From: Proteobacteria bacterium UBA2133 | GTDB taxonomy: Bacteria > Pseudomonadota > Gammaproteobacteria > Arenicellales > UBA868 | DNA: 64,000 nt | Assembly (NCBI GenBank): GCA_002327725.1 | Contig: DCXP01000070.1 | Span: 58,536 to 122,535 of the forward strand | Direction of reading: 5' to 3' | In this document: positions 49,990 through 62,856 of the stretch, piece after piece | Position numbering within the stretch: the stretch's first letter is position 1 | How the letters are laid out: each line of letters begins with the position of its first letter | The notes under the pieces: generated by a model | Databases searched by the model: none | What the model was told of the DNA's origin: nothing | Seen by the model: the letters and a program-made list of their open reading frames with translations, nothing else | Position numbers and translations under genes: made by a program

Positions 49990-50594
49990 ACGACAGGCTG
50001 GTTGCAGGAGTGGATGAAGCAGGCCGGGGTCCCCTGGCGGGGCCGGTGGTTGCCGCGGCGGTGGTGTTGGCAGCCGATTATCGTAATGCCGAAATCCGTG
50101 ACTCCAAAAAACTTTCCCAGGCCCGAAGGGAACAGGTCTGCAGGCTCATACGGGAGAACGCGGTCGCATGGTCGATCGGTGCAGCGAGCGGCCTGGAGAT
50201 AGACAATCAAAATATCCATCGGGCAACTTTGGTGGCGATGCGCCGGGCTGTACTCGGTCTTCCGTGCACTCCCGACTTCGTTATTGTTGACGGGCGGTTT
50301 TATCCAGAACTCCCTTATCCCGGGAGTGCCTGTGTCCGCGCCGACGAGACCGAGTCGGCGGTCTCGGCGGCTTCCATCCTGGCCAAGGTGTTCCGTGACC
50401 GGTATATGGCGTTTCTGGACCGAAAGTATCCGGAATATGGCTTTTGCCAGCACAAAGGGTATGCTACCGCCATGCATCTTGAAGTCCTCCAATCTTATGG
50501 ACCCTGCCCGGATCACCGCCGCTCATTTCGTCCTGTCGCGAGCGCAATCCAGACCTGCCCGGTGCCAAAGCCCGGCGAACGGGAGCAGCATTGA
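49986..50594 (+). CDS. rnhB: Ribonuclease HII
   Basis: RNase HII removes misincorporated ribonucleotides from DNA. The 202-residue protein has VAGVDEAGRGPLAGPVVAAAV with catalytic Asp and Glu, IRDSKKLS, and a later Asp in VRADETESAVSAASILAKV. It is translationally coupled to lpxB before and dnaE after. Confidence 0.96.
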   Translation: MNDRLVAGVDEAGRGPLAGPVVAAAVVLAADYRNAEIRDSKKLSQARREQVCRLIRENAVAWSIGAASGLEIDNQNIHRATLVAMRRAVLGLPCTPDFVIVDGRFYPELPYPGSACVRADETESAVSAASILAKVFRDRYMAFLDRKYPEYGFCQHKGYATAMHLEVLQSYGPCPDHRRSFRPVASAIQTCPVPKPGEREQH

Positions 50595-53500
50595 GACCCC
50601 AGCAACCGTTCGTACACCTTAACGTCCACACGGAATATTCCCTGATAGACGGGATATCCCGTATTAAAGACCTGGCAAGCGCAGTGCGGGAGGCGCAAAT
50701 GCCCGCGGTGGCGATGACTGACGTGTCCAACCTGTACGCTACCGTCAAGTTCTACCGGGCATGTCTGGACGCCGGTGTAAAGCCGATCTTCGGCGTACAG
50801 CTTGGTGTAGCAGATCGCGAGAATGACAAGACTGCTGGGCAACTGGTTCTGCTTTGCCGGAATAACCGTGGCTTCAGGGCGCTTAGCCATCTGCTGACCG
50901 AGATCTACACACAGCCCAGGACAGCGCAAGGAATCAGCGTGAGGCGGGACCGCCTTGCCGAGAGCGGCCGCGACTTGATCGCGCTGTCAGGAGGTGTCGA
51001 AGGAGATCTGGGGCGCTGCCTGCGTTCCGGGTCAACTGATGAAGCAGCCGAGCTCGTGCAGCGCTACCAGGAGATTTTTGACGGCAACTACTTTATTGAA
51101 TTGAGTCGGACAGAGCGTACCGGTGAGAAAGAGTACGAAGCCCTCGCGCTTGAACTGGCGGCAAGGGCGGAAACCCCACTGGTCGCTACCAACGCGGTCC
51201 GGTTTCTGAAGTCCTCGGATTTCGAGGCGCACGAGATTCGAACCTGCATTCACCAGGGACGGGTTCTGGACGACCCTCGACGCCCAAGGGAATTTTCCTC
51301 TAAGCAATATCTTCGATCGCCGTCGGAAATGGCGGCTGTTTTTTCGGACTTACCCAGCGCACTGGAAAATACTGTTGAGATTGCCCGGCGGTGCAACGTT
51401 TTCATCGATTTTGATACGACCCACATGCCAAGGCATATAGCGGGCGATAACCGTTCTACAGAGCAAACACTCACCGCCCAGTCCGAGGCAGGTTTTGCCA
51501 ACTACGTGGGGCAAACCGGTGATCTCGACGTTCCGGTTTATCGTGAGCGGCTCGCCTCCGAGATTGAAACGATCAACCGAATGGGCTTTGCCGGATACTT
51601 TCTGATCGTGGCCGATTTCGTACAGTGGGCTCGGGATAATGGCGTTCCGGTCGGCCCGGGACGGGGATCGGGCGCAGGGTCCCTGGTTGCCTTTTCCCTC
51701 GGCATCACACGCCTGGATCCCATCAAGCACGGTTTACTGTTCGAACGGTTCCTGAATCCGGAAAGAGTCTCACTGCCGGACTTTGATATCGATTTCTGTA
51801 TGGTCGGACGGGATCGTGTCATTGAGTACGTGACTGAGCGGTACGGCGCTGAGAAGGTCGCGCAGATCATCACCTATAACACGCTGGCTGCGCGCGCTGT
51901 TGTCCGTGACGTGGGCCGGGTCATGGGCATGCCCTACGGATTTTGCGACACGCTGGCCAAACTCATCCCGTTTGAGGTCGGTATGACCCTTGAAAAGGCC
52001 TTGGAGCAGGACGAGGAACTGAGACGCCGATATCGGAATGAGGCCGAAGTCACGCAATTGATCAACAATGCACAACGCCTCGAGGGTATGCCGCGAAACG
52101 CGGGCAAACACGCAGGTGGGTTGGTCATCGCTCCTGAGCCCATAGCGGAGTTTTCACCGCTGTACTGGGAGCCGGGGATGACGCAGGCGGTCACGCAGTT
52201 CGACAAGGATGATCTTGAGGCGATCGGACTGGTGAAGTTCGACTTTCTCGGCCTTCGAACGCTCACTGTTATTGACTGGGCGATTGGGCTGGTGAACGAA
52301 ACCCGGGCCAAGCAAGGGCAGGATGCAATAGACCTCGAGCAACTTCCAGCGGATGACCCTGAAGTGTATCGGCTGATCTGTACCGGAAGGACGACGGCGT
52401 TATTTCAACTGGAATCCCGGGGTATGCAGGAACTGATCCAACGGCTGCAGCCGGACCACTTCGAGGAACTGGTGGCGCTGGTTGCCCTGTTTCGGCCTGG
52501 GCCGCTTCAGTCCGGGATGGTCGACGATTTCATCCACCGGAAACACGGTCGGGAGCCTGTGGTGTACCTGCACGACAGTATCAAGTCAATTCTCGAGCCG
52601 ACTTATGGCGTCATCCTGTACCAGGAGCAGGTCATGGAGATTGCCCAGCAACTGTCCGGCTTCAGTCTGGGTTCAGCGGATCTCCTGCGGCGTGCGATGG
52701 GCAAGAAAAAGCCGGAAGAGATGGAGCGGCAACGACAGATTTTTATCGATGGCGCTACCGAGCGTGGAATCAAGCAGGCGAGCGCCGCGCATATCTTTGA
52801 CCTCATCGAGAAATTCGCCGGCTACGGCTTCAACAAATCCCACTCGGCGGCATATGCGCTGCTCAGTTATCAGACGGCCTGGCTGAAAACATACTACCCC
52901 GGGGAATTCATGTCGGCAGCACTCTCGGCGGATATGGAACATACCGACAAGGTCGTTGTGCTGGTCCGGGAGGCGAAATCCATGGGGCTGACCATTTGCG
53001 CGCCGGATATCAACCGCGGCGGTCTCAAGTTTTCAGTCGCAGAAGACGGAGCAATCGTTTACGGCCTGGGCGCAGTCAAGGGTGTGGGTGAAAAAGCGCT
53101 GGAAGATATCCTCACGGATCGGGAAGAGAACGGCGAATTTCAGGACTTGTTGTCCCTATGCCGGCGGATCGATTCCCAGAAAGTCAACCGAAAAACCCTC
53201 GAGGCCCTTATCCGGTCGGGTGCGCTGGATACACTGGGTGTCGATCGGGCACATCTTGATTGCCAGCTGCCGCAGGCACTGGATGCGGCCGGTCAGCACA
53301 GCGATGATCTGTGTTCGGGGCAGAATGACATGTTCGGGTTACCTTCGGTGGATGGCGTGGTGCTCGCCACCCCTGCCGGCCACCATTGGTCGGGCCGGAA
53401 ACGGCTGGAAATGGAACGCGCCAGTCTCGGCTTTTACCTGACCAGCCATCCCATTGAGCATCACCAACGCGAACTTGAGGCCATTGGCGTGGCCGCGATT

Positions 53501-54088
53501 TCGGAAACGCCGTCACAACTCGAAAAGACCGTGATGCTGGCGGGGCTCATTCAGGACTTGCGAACCTTTCAGAACCGCAAGGGTGAAACGATGGGATTCT
53601 TCAGACTTGATGATGGTACGGGTCTCGCGGAGGTCAGCATCTTCGCCGACCTATACTCGGAAAGCCGAAGTACATTGAGCACTCAGGGACTGGTTCTGGT
53701 TCATGGCACGACCGGCGTAGATGACCGTTCGGGGCTGCTCGCCCTGAAGGCCGAAGGTATCTGGACTCTGGACGATGTACGGGCACGTGCGTTGGTCGAA
53801 CTTACGATAGATCTTCCCGAGCGCTCAAATGTCTCCTCTGCCGCGGGGGAGTTAAAAAAACTGCTGCGCCACCATACCCCCGGAGACACCCACGTTGGCG
53901 TCTGTTATCGAAACCCCGAAGGTGACAGCATACACATGCGCCTGGGAGATCAGTGGACGGTTCGCCCAGAGTCCGAGCTTTTAGACAGCCTGGCAGACTT
54001 TGCCGGAGTAAAGGGGATGCAGTTTGACTTCTCCTCTCAGGCATTGACGGCTACCACGTCGGGCCAACGTAACACCAAAGCGGCATAA
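50591..54088 (+). CDS. dnaE: DNA polymerase III alpha subunit
   Basis: DnaE is the replicative polymerase. The 1165-residue protein has an N-terminal PHP domain ([16 protein letters not shown]), the polymerase palm with [15 protein letters not shown] and PDFDIDFCM (catalytic Asp pair), the fingers and beta-clamp region, and a C-terminal OB fold. The start is TTG at 50591, overlapping the rnhB stop by 4 bases (TTGA). Confidence 0.97.
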   Translation: MRPQQPFVHLNVHTEYSLIDGISRIKDLASAVREAQMPAVAMTDVSNLYATVKFYRACLDAGVKPIFGVQLGVADRENDKTAGQLVLLCRNNRGFRALSHLLTEIYTQPRTAQGISVRRDRLAESGRDLIALSGGVEGDLGRCLRSGSTDEAAELVQRYQEIFDGNYFIELSRTERTGEKEYEALALELAARAETPLVATNAVRFLKSSDFEAHEIRTCIHQGRVLDDPRRPREFSSKQYLRSPSEMAAVFSDLPSALENTVEIARRCNVFIDFDTTHMPRHIAGDNRSTEQTLTAQSEAGFANYVGQTGDLDVPVYRERLASEIETINRMGFAGYFLIVADFVQWARDNGVPVGPGRGSGAGSLVAFSLGITRLDPIKHGLLFERFLNPERVSLPDFDIDFCMVGRDRVIEYVTERYGAEKVAQIITYNTLAARAVVRDVGRVMGMPYGFCDTLAKLIPFEVGMTLEKALEQDEELRRRYRNEAEVTQLINNAQRLEGMPRNAGKHAGGLVIAPEPIAEFSPLYWEPGMTQAVTQFDKDDLEAIGLVKFDFLGLRTLTVIDWAIGLVNETRAKQGQDAIDLEQLPADDPEVYRLICTGRTTALFQLESRGMQELIQRLQPDHFEELVALVALFRPGPLQSGMVDDFIHRKHGREPVVYLHDSIKSILEPTYGVILYQEQVMEIAQQLSGFSLGSADLLRRAMGKKKPEEMERQRQIFIDGATERGIKQASAAHIFDLIEKFAGYGFNKSHSAAYALLSYQTAWLKTYYPGEFMSAALSADMEHTDKVVVLVREAKSMGLTICAPDINRGGLKFSVAEDGAIVYGLGAVKGVGEKALEDILTDREENGEFQDLLSLCRRIDSQKVNRKTLEALIRSGALDTLGVDRAHLDCQLPQALDAAGQHSDDLCSGQNDMFGLPSVDGVVLATPAGHHWSGRKRLEMERASLGFYLTSHPIEHHQRELEAIGVAAISETPSQLEKTVMLAGLIQDLRTFQNRKGETMGFFRLDDGTGLAEVSIFADLYSESRSTLSTQGLVLVHGTTGVDDRSGLLALKAEGIWTLDDVRARALVELTIDLPERSNVSSAAGELKKLLRHHTPGDTHVGVCYRNPEGDSIHMRLGDQWTVRPESELLDSLADFAGVKGMQFDFSSQALTATTSGQRNTKAA

Positions 54089-54135
54089 CCTGCGCGCCCT
54101 TCGATATTGTCGTCCAGAGTAAAATAGACGGCATA

Positions 54136-55095
54136 ATGAGTACTTCCCTCGATTTTGAGCAACCAATCGTTGATCTTGAGGCCAAGATAGACGAACTTCG
54201 CCGTGTGGACGGGGATGGTGAATTGGATCTTCAGCGTGAAATCGAACGACTCCAGACCAAGAGCCACAAGCTGACCCGGGAGATCTTCGCATCGCTTGAC
54301 GCGTGGCAGATAACCCAACTGGCCCGGCATCCGCAAAGGCCGCATACGCTCGACTACATACAACGGCTCTTCACTCACTTCCAGGAACTGGCCGGTGATC
54401 GAATGTACCGGGATGACCCGGCGATTGTAGGCGGCCTCGCGCGGCTGAACGGCCAGGGCGTCATCGTGATCGGCCACCAGAAGGGGCGCGATACCAAAGA
54501 AAAGGTGCATCGGAATTTCGGAATGCCGAGCCCCGAGGGATATCGCAAAGCTCAGCGTTTAATGCGGTTGGCAGAGCGTTTTGGCTTGCCGGTCATTACG
54601 CTTATCGATACCCCAGGCGCGTACCCCGGGATCGGTGCGGAGGAGCGGGGCCAGAGCGAAGCCATCGCCCAGAACATTTCCCTGATGGTCGGGCTCACGG
54701 TTCCCATCATCTCCGTGGTAATCGGGGAAGGGGGCTCGGGTGGTGCATTGGCCATTGGTGTCTGTGACCGGTTGGTGATGCTTCAGTATTCCACCTATTC
54801 GGTCATCAGCCCGGAAGGTTGTGCCTCTATCCTATGGAAGAGCCCCGAGAAGGCGCAGGCGGCTGCTAGCGCAATGAAAATTACCTCGAGCAGTCTGAAG
54901 CAGAATGGATTGGTCGATGAGATCGTTCCTGAGCCACTGGGAGGCGCTCACCGCGACCCTGAACGCATGGTCGAGGACCTGCGTGATGTGATCCGGGAAC
55001 AACTTTCAACATTGAATTCGCTGAGTACCGAGCAACTGCTTGCTGATAGAGAAAAGAGGCTACGATCCATTGGGCGATTCCGGGAAGGGTCCTGA
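54136..55095 (+). CDS. accA: Acetyl-CoA carboxylase carboxyltransferase alpha subunit
   Basis: AccA partners AccD (8.0 kb) in transferring carboxyl to acetyl-CoA. The 319-residue protein has an N-terminal coiled coil, [26 protein letters not shown] and [12 protein letters not shown]. The 3' end overlaps the start of tilS by 26 bases. Confidence 0.97.
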   Translation: MSTSLDFEQPIVDLEAKIDELRRVDGDGELDLQREIERLQTKSHKLTREIFASLDAWQITQLARHPQRPHTLDYIQRLFTHFQELAGDRMYRDDPAIVGGLARLNGQGVIVIGHQKGRDTKEKVHRNFGMPSPEGYRKAQRLMRLAERFGLPVITLIDTPGAYPGIGAEERGQSEAIAQNISLMVGLTVPIISVVIGEGGSGGALAIGVCDRLVMLQYSTYSVISPEGCASILWKSPEKAQAAASAMKITSSSLKQNGLVDEIVPEPLGGAHRDPERMVEDLRDVIREQLSTLNSLSTEQLLADREKRLRSIGRFREGS

Positions 55096-56503
55096 TTTTC
55101 CGGCCCCTGGGCTTGACCTTCTCCAACGGTCGGTCTGGTCGGCGATCGGCCACTATAAAAAGAGAATCATCAATATCGCATTCAGCGGTGGCGTGGACTC
55201 GACCGTCCTGCTGATGGCGACAGCTTCGCTTCGTCCGCGGATGGGATTGCAGCTGCGGGCGCTGCATGTCAATCACGGCTGGAGTGAAGACGCTGACCGC
55301 TGGCACGCGCACTGTCAGCGGGTTGCTCGAGAACTGGACATTCCTTTCCTGGGTTCCCGGCCCGATTCTGACATTCCCTGCGCGGAAGATGACCCGGCTT
55401 TCGCCGGATCGTCAAAAGAGGCCAGGGCGCGAGCGGCGAGATATCGGTTCTTTGCCGACGTCGTCGCCCCGGAAGATCTCCTTTTGACCGGCCATCATCT
55501 CGACGACCAGGCAGAGACCTTTCTGCTCCGCCTCATGCGTGGCTCCTCTGTGCGCGGTCTGGGGTCAATGCGCAGCGAACAAACCCTGAACGGTCTTAAG
55601 GTGATCCGACCCTTTCTCGATATCCCGAAAGCAACCCTGACCGGATGGGCCTTGGAAAAAGGCGTAAAAGTCCTCGATGACCCGTCCAATCGCGACGCGG
55701 CTTTTGATCGAAACTTTCTCCGTCACGACATTCTTGCCAAGCTTTCCTCAAGGTGGGTTGAAGCCGCTGAAACCTTGGGCAGGGCGGCAGCCCACTTTCA
55801 GGGCACCCAATCGATCCTCAACGAGGTGGCGTCGGACGACCTCAGGATCTGCGCGCTTGCACAACCGCGATGTTATCTCGGGCATCTAGGGGCCGCTTCG
55901 CTTTCCGCCCTATTGGGGCTCAGTCGGCCGCGGCTGCTGAATGCCTTTCGATTCTGGACAAGACAAAGCAATCTTGGGGCGCCTTCAGAACGGGCTCTGG
56001 AAGAATTCATTCGTCAGCTGGAAAGGGGCTCCCCGGGGGCATCGCCGACGCTGTCGCTGGGAACGGCCACGTTTCGAACATACCGGGACGGGGTGTTCCT
56101 GATTCCAGAGCCCCTGCCAGGCATTTCAGCGGCACCGAAGATGGAGCCATGGGATGGATCTCGTCTGAGCATCAGCAGCGTCGGTATTGAACTCATCCCT
56201 GAAGAAACGGTCGGCTCGGGATTACGCGTCTCCCTGATCCGGGAAGGGCGGGTGGAGTTACGCTGGCGACGTGGTCAAACAAAGGTCACACCGGTAGGTC
56301 GCGGGCCTCATCGACATCAACTGCGAAAGGTTCTGCAGCAAGCCGGGGTACCGCCCTGGGAGCGGGCTCGGATTCCACTGATCTTTATAGATGATCGGTT
56401 TGCGGGCATGCCGCAGGTGGTCCTGGACGAATCCTGCCGGGCCCGTGCCGGTGAAGCCGGTCTTAAGGTGCGCCTGCGGGACTTGCGAAAACCCGGGCCC
56501 TAG
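55070..56503 (+). CDS. tilS: tRNA(Ile)-lysidine synthase
   Basis: TilS adds lysine to C34 of the tRNA-Ile that reads AUA. The 477-residue protein has the PP-loop [44 protein letters not shown] and a C-terminal domain with [21 protein letters not shown] at 55070 has AGAGG ten bases upstream; a TTG at 55040 is an alternative start further inside accA. Confidence 0.93.
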   Translation: MGDSGKGPDFPAPGLDLLQRSVWSAIGHYKKRIINIAFSGGVDSTVLLMATASLRPRMGLQLRALHVNHGWSEDADRWHAHCQRVARELDIPFLGSRPDSDIPCAEDDPAFAGSSKEARARAARYRFFADVVAPEDLLLTGHHLDDQAETFLLRLMRGSSVRGLGSMRSEQTLNGLKVIRPFLDIPKATLTGWALEKGVKVLDDPSNRDAAFDRNFLRHDILAKLSSRWVEAAETLGRAAAHFQGTQSILNEVASDDLRICALAQPRCYLGHLGAASLSALLGLSRPRLLNAFRFWTRQSNLGAPSERALEEFIRQLERGSPGASPTLSLGTATFRTYRDGVFLIPEPLPGISAAPKMEPWDGSRLSISSVGIELIPEETVGSGLRVSLIREGRVELRWRRGQTKVTPVGRGPHRHQLRKVLQQAGVPPWERARIPLIFIDDRFAGMPQVVLDESCRARAGEAGLKVRLRDLRKPGP

Positions 56504-56514
56504 GTGCGCTCTGA

Positions 56515-59138
<2,624 letters not shown>

Positions 59139-59166
59139 GTATCTGCAAGGCCTATTAACAAACAAT

Positions 59167-60483
59167 ATGAATAAACAACAGCAGCTCTTGATTGCAGGTG
59201 CTCGAGCGAGGGAAATCCTTGACTCCAGAGGCTTTCCAACCGTGGAAGCCGAGATAGCGCTTCAGGGTGGCGCTGTGGGACGCGCGGCGGTGCCATCCGG
59301 GGCGTCGACCGGCAAGCGTGAGGCGCTCGAATTGCGAGACGGCGATCCGGCCCGTTTTGGCGGCAAAGGAGTGCAAAACGCGGTGGCGAATGTAAACGGC
59401 GAGATTGCGCAATGCCTCATGGGCCGGGACGCAAGTGAGCAACAGCAGCTGGACGACCTGATGAAGACCCTGGACGGGACGCCTAACAAGGAACGCTTGG
59501 GCGCCAACGCGCTGTTGGCGGCGTCGCTTGCGAGTGCCAAGGCTGCGGCGCAGGGTCTCGGTATCGCCTTATACGAGCACATTGGCCAGTTGCATGGCAA
59601 CCCTGACCCGATTCGCTTACCGCTTCCGCAAATGAACATCCTGAACGGCGGAGCCCACGCGGACAACAGTATCGATTTTCAGGAATTCATGGTGTTACCT
59701 GCGGGGCTCCCCTCGTTCCGCGAGGCCTTGCGCTGCGGCGTCGAAATCTTTCATAGACTTCGGCAGGATCTGATTTCCCATGGCCTGCAGACTGGTGTAG
59801 GCGATGAGGGAGGGTTCGCCCCTGACTTCGCCTCAAATGAAGCCGGACTTCAGGCCGTCCTCGCCGCCGTCGAACGCTCGGGCTACCGGACTTCTGACGA
59901 GGTATACCTCGGCCTCGATCTCGCAAGTTCCGAATTCTACGAGCAGGACCATTACCACCTCCGTTCAGAATCGCGAAGATATAGTTCCGCCGAATTCGTC
60001 GCCTTTATCTGTGATCTTGCAAAGCGACTGCCGGTAATCTCCCTGGAAGACCCGCTTGCCGAAGATGACTGGAAAGGCTGGACCTCGCTGACGGCAAATC
60101 TCGGCGACTCTGTCCAGTTGACGGGGGACGACCTTTTTGTAACGAACGCCGCCATTCTCGAGCGGGGAATCGAGGAAAACGCCGCTAATTCTATTCTAAT
60201 CAAGGTCAACCAGATCGGGACCCTGAGTGAGACGCTCGACGCGGTCGCTCTCGCACAGGCGCATCATTTTGCTGTGACGGTTTCCCATCGATCAGGAGAG
60301 ACCGAGGACACCACTATCGCTGATCTTGCGGTAGGTGTGGGTGCACAACAGATCAAAACGGGTTCTCTTTGCCGCTCAGAAAGAACCGCCAAGTACAATC
60401 GCCTGCTGTGGATTGAGGAAAACCTCGGGCCGCGGGCCGATTATGCAGGTCGTGCCGCTTTTCCCCAGCTGAAAAGAGTTTAA
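59167..60483 (+). CDS. eno: Enolase
   Basis: Enolase converts 2-phosphoglycerate to phosphoenolpyruvate, the substrate of KdsA. The 438-residue protein has GDEGGFAP, metal ligands in [21 protein letters not shown] and TGDDLF, and the catalytic Lys in [10 protein letters not shown], then SHRSGETED. The near-universal DSRGNPT reads DSRGFPT (Phe23), and several conserved positions differ ([17 protein letters not shown]), so it is a diverged but complete enzyme. Confidence 0.95.
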   Translation: MNKQQQLLIAGARAREILDSRGFPTVEAEIALQGGAVGRAAVPSGASTGKREALELRDGDPARFGGKGVQNAVANVNGEIAQCLMGRDASEQQQLDDLMKTLDGTPNKERLGANALLAASLASAKAAAQGLGIALYEHIGQLHGNPDPIRLPLPQMNILNGGAHADNSIDFQEFMVLPAGLPSFREALRCGVEIFHRLRQDLISHGLQTGVGDEGGFAPDFASNEAGLQAVLAAVERSGYRTSDEVYLGLDLASSEFYEQDHYHLRSESRRYSSAEFVAFICDLAKRLPVISLEDPLAEDDWKGWTSLTANLGDSVQLTGDDLFVTNAAILERGIEENAANSILIKVNQIGTLSETLDAVALAQAHHFAVTVSHRSGETEDTTIADLAVGVGAQQIKTGSLCRSERTAKYNRLLWIEENLGPRADYAGRAAFPQLKRV

Positions 60484-60502
60484 TCCGGAAAGGGCTGCCT
60501 CT

Positions 60503-60814
60503 TTGCCGTACCTCAGGACCCTGATCTTTTGCCTGATTGGACTCGTTCTGGCGCTCCAGTACGCGTTATGGTTCGGAAAGAGTAACGTCGTAGATCTTTT
60601 CCACCTGAAACGTTCCGTGACCGAACTCGAAAAAGAGAATCTTTCGCTGCGGGAAAGGAATGACAGGCTCCATGCGGACGTAAACGAAATCAAGAACCGG
60701 GTCGAAGCAATCGAAGAAAGAGCCAGGGAGCACCTGGGGCTTATTCTTCCGGGTGAAACCTACTTCCAGGTAGTGCCTGCAGAAAACGAGGAGCAGCATT
60801 CCGGCACCGATTGA
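60503..60814 (+). CDS. ftsB: Cell division protein FtsB
   Basis: FtsB is a small bitopic divisome protein that works with FtsL and FtsQ. The 103-residue protein has an N-terminal membrane helix (about 4-24, LRTLIFCLIGLVLALQYALWF), a coiled coil (about 32-75) and REHLGLILPGETYFQVV, the usual end of the family. Start is TTG, with GAAAGGG upstream. ispD and ispF do not follow. Confidence 0.93.
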   Translation: MPYLRTLIFCLIGLVLALQYALWFGKSNVVDLFHLKRSVTELEKENLSLRERNDRLHADVNEIKNRVEAIEERAREHLGLILPGETYFQVVPAENEEQHSGTD

Positions 60815-60829
60815 CCGGAACGGGGAGCT

Positions 60830-61690
60830 TCAGGTCTCCAGGGAAAGCGAATAGGGAAGGGGTCGAATGCGCAACGGTGCGCCGGCAATCCTGAATGCCG
60901 TGTGTCCGCCGTTTTTCAGCGCGGCAGCGGGAACTGATGCCAGCAGCAGGGTCTGATCTGGCTCGCTATCTGCAACGGCCGACACCACGGTACCGTTCCG
61001 TCCACCCGATTGATCCAGACATTCGATTTCAGCAGCGACCGGAATCCTTTCACTGGTCGCGACCCGGGCGCAGATCATGCGCTGCTTCGGCTTGCCGCGG
61101 TATCGAACACGGGCGACCACTTCCTGTCCCGGATAGCATCCTTTCTGAAAACTGACGCCGCCAACGAGGTCGAGGTTCACCGATTGCGGGATCAAGGTAT
61201 TGCTGAGTGCAGCACTGAGTATCGGGATTCCACGAAGGATGCACAGCCTCGCAAACGGGTCCTCGCCCTGCGTGTCGTGTTGCGGCACCTTCGGTGCGAT
61301 CGAGAGTGTTACGGCCCTGTGGATTTCGTCCGAGTTGTCCTGTGGAGCGGTTGCTGCGGAAGTTCCACCTGTCTGGTCGACGAAGAAGAGGCCTTTTTCA
61401 GGGCAGGACTGTAGAGTAACGTCCGCGCGCAGGATATATCGGCGCAACCCGGCGATGACCTCTTCAGCCAAAGAACCGTGGGTCGCCAGCATAAAAGCAT
61501 CCGCATGACGCAGGACAAAAAAGATGGCCAGAAGCCGGCCTTTTGGAGAACAGTATCCCGCAAGACCCCAGTCACCTTGATCGATTCTGCTGATGTCGCA
61601 GGTGAACTGGTTCTGGAGAAATAAATCGGCATCCACGCCGGAGCATTGGATGACGGTAAATCCCTTGGCAGACATGGCCGGGATGGTCAT
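60830..61690 (-). CDS. ygfZ: tRNA-modifying/iron-sulfur maintenance protein YgfZ
   Basis: YgfZ is a folate-binding protein related to GcvT that helps certain Fe-S enzymes (including succinate dehydrogenase family and MiaB type). The 286-residue protein carries the signature KGCYPGQE (183-190) with the conserved Cys185, followed by VARVRYRGKPKQR. It is convergent with ftsB and divergent from the sdh locus. Confidence 0.93.
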   Translation of the reverse strand: MTIPAMSAKGFTVIQCSGVDADLFLQNQFTCDISRIDQGDWGLAGYCSPKGRLLAIFFVLRHADAFMLATHGSLAEEVIAGLRRYILRADVTLQSCPEKGLFFVDQTGGTSAATAPQDNSDEIHRAVTLSIAPKVPQHDTQGEDPFARLCILRGIPILSAALSNTLIPQSVNLDLVGGVSFQKGCYPGQEVVARVRYRGKPKQRMICARVATSERIPVAAEIECLDQSGGRNGTVVSAVADSEPDQTLLLASVPAAALKNGGHTAFRIAGAPLRIRPLPYSLSLET

Positions 61691-61725
61691 AACTTCAATT
61701 TGCGTTCTGGCAGTTTATGAAAACT

Positions 61726-61758
61726 GGGCGGGAGCCGGTGACACAGCGTTCACCGCCC
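61726..61758 (+). other. Inverted repeat between ygfZ and the sdh genes
   Basis: GGGCGG (61726-61731) and CCGCCC (61753-61758) form a perfect 6-bp inverted repeat with an internal GGTGA...TCACC alternative. It may be an operator or hairpin in the divergent promoter region; no confident -35/-10 was found. Confidence 0.35.
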
Positions 61759-61849
61759 GATGCGATAGTATGCGTGTCGGATACCACAATGCCATCTTCG
61801 TTTGGGGTTGAAAGTGCTCAGCGAAGGGGGCAGAATCGGGAATGTTGCA

Positions 61850-62044
61850 ATGCACAAAAATCAGAGTTTACCCAAAGGTTCCAGAAAAGTCATTGAGGCC
61901 GAGCCTGATGCAGGCCCGGAAGACGCCGTGAAGGCGAATCCGGAACCGGCAGAGCCGCCGACCGCAGACAAGCCCGAATCTCGCCGACCAGATCCAACCC
62001 GCTATGGCGACTGGGAGCGAAATGGCCGCTGTATTGATTTTTAG
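61850..62044 (+). CDS. Succinate dehydrogenase assembly factor 4-like protein (DUF1674)
   Basis: This 64-residue protein has a Glu/Pro/Ala-rich disordered N-terminus and the C-terminal motif RRPDPTRYGDWERNGRCIDF, the hallmark of DUF1674/SDHAF4. In mitochondria SDHAF4 binds flavinated SdhA and protects it before SdhB joins. Placement just before sdhC, sdhD and sdhA supports the same job here. ATG at 61850 follows GGGA at good spacing; a TTG at 61802 would add 16 residues. Confidence 0.88.
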   Translation: MHKNQSLPKGSRKVIEAEPDAGPEDAVKANPEPAEPPTADKPESRRPDPTRYGDWERNGRCIDF

Positions 62045-62082
62045 CTGCCACGCGAGGGTAACGGAGAAAGGCTGAGGTCCAT

Positions 62083-62463
62083 ATGTCCATCACCCGCGAA
62101 CGTCCATTATCCCCGCATCTTCAGATCTATCGTCCGCAGTTGACGAGCGTCCTATCTGTTTTTCACAGGCTGACCGGGATCTTTCTGTCAATCTCCTGCG
62201 TCGGCTTGTCACTATGGCTGATCAGCATGGCTCTGGGAGAGGAAGCGTACGCGGAGTTTATGAAAGCCGTCGGTGGGTGGGGTGGATGGGTCTTTGTGAC
62301 GCTGCTGATTTTCTGCGTCTACTATCATTTGTTCAATGGCATTCGGCATCTCTTCTGGGATTGGGGTCTTGGCTTTAGTCTGCGTTCCGTGTACGCCAGC
62401 GGGTGGGCGGTGGTAGCGCTCGCGCTGGGGTTTTCGCTGCTCACGGTCACGCTCACCTTTTAG
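62083..62463 (+). CDS. sdhC: Succinate dehydrogenase cytochrome b556 subunit
   Basis: SdhC is one of the two membrane anchors of complex II, which pass electrons from succinate to ubiquinone. The 126-residue protein has RPLSPHLQIYRPQLTSVLSVFHRLTG, three membrane helices, and the heme-ligand His82 in YYHLFNGIRHLFWD. The signature SPHLQIY is shared with mitochondrial and alphaproteobacterial SdhC. Confidence 0.95.
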   Translation: MSITRERPLSPHLQIYRPQLTSVLSVFHRLTGIFLSISCVGLSLWLISMALGEEAYAEFMKAVGGWGGWVFVTLLIFCVYYHLFNGIRHLFWDWGLGFSLRSVYASGWAVVALALGFSLLTVTLTF

Positions 62464-62486
62464 CGTCTCGCCGATATCCAGGCCAT

Positions 62487-62843
62487 ATGACCCCGATCCG
62501 AAAGGGTACCCGGACACATGCGCATGCTGGGCTTGGGCACTGGCGCTGGCAACGCGCAAGCGCGATCGCGCTGGCGCCGCTGGTCCTTTGGATGCTATGG
62601 CTTTCCCAGTCGCTTGACGTTTCGGAGTATTCATCGGCCCTCGCCTGGGTCGAGCGCGCGGGCCCAAGCACTGCATTGGGAATACTCGCTCCCGTCTGGT
62701 ATCTCCACGGCGCGCTCGGATTACAGGTGATAATCGAAGACTACGTGCATCCACCGCTACGCCAGGTGCTGGTCTGGCTTGTACGGGGTGCGGCCTTGGT
62801 GTTAACCGGGGCGACCTTGTGGGCGCTCTTGTCGATTACATGA
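62487..62843 (+). CDS. sdhD: Succinate dehydrogenase membrane anchor subunit
   Basis: SdhD is the second membrane anchor of complex II. The 118-residue protein has three hydrophobic helices and the heme-ligand His74 in [19 protein letters not shown]. The ATG at 62487 lies 23 bases after sdhC; earlier in-frame codons overlap sdhC and code for no family feature. Confidence 0.93.
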   Translation: MTPIRKGTRTHAHAGLGHWRWQRASAIALAPLVLWMLWLSQSLDVSEYSSALAWVERAGPSTALGILAPVWYLHGALGLQVIIEDYVHPPLRQVLVWLVRGAALVLTGATLWALLSIT

Positions 62844-62856
62844 GTCGAGCGATCCG

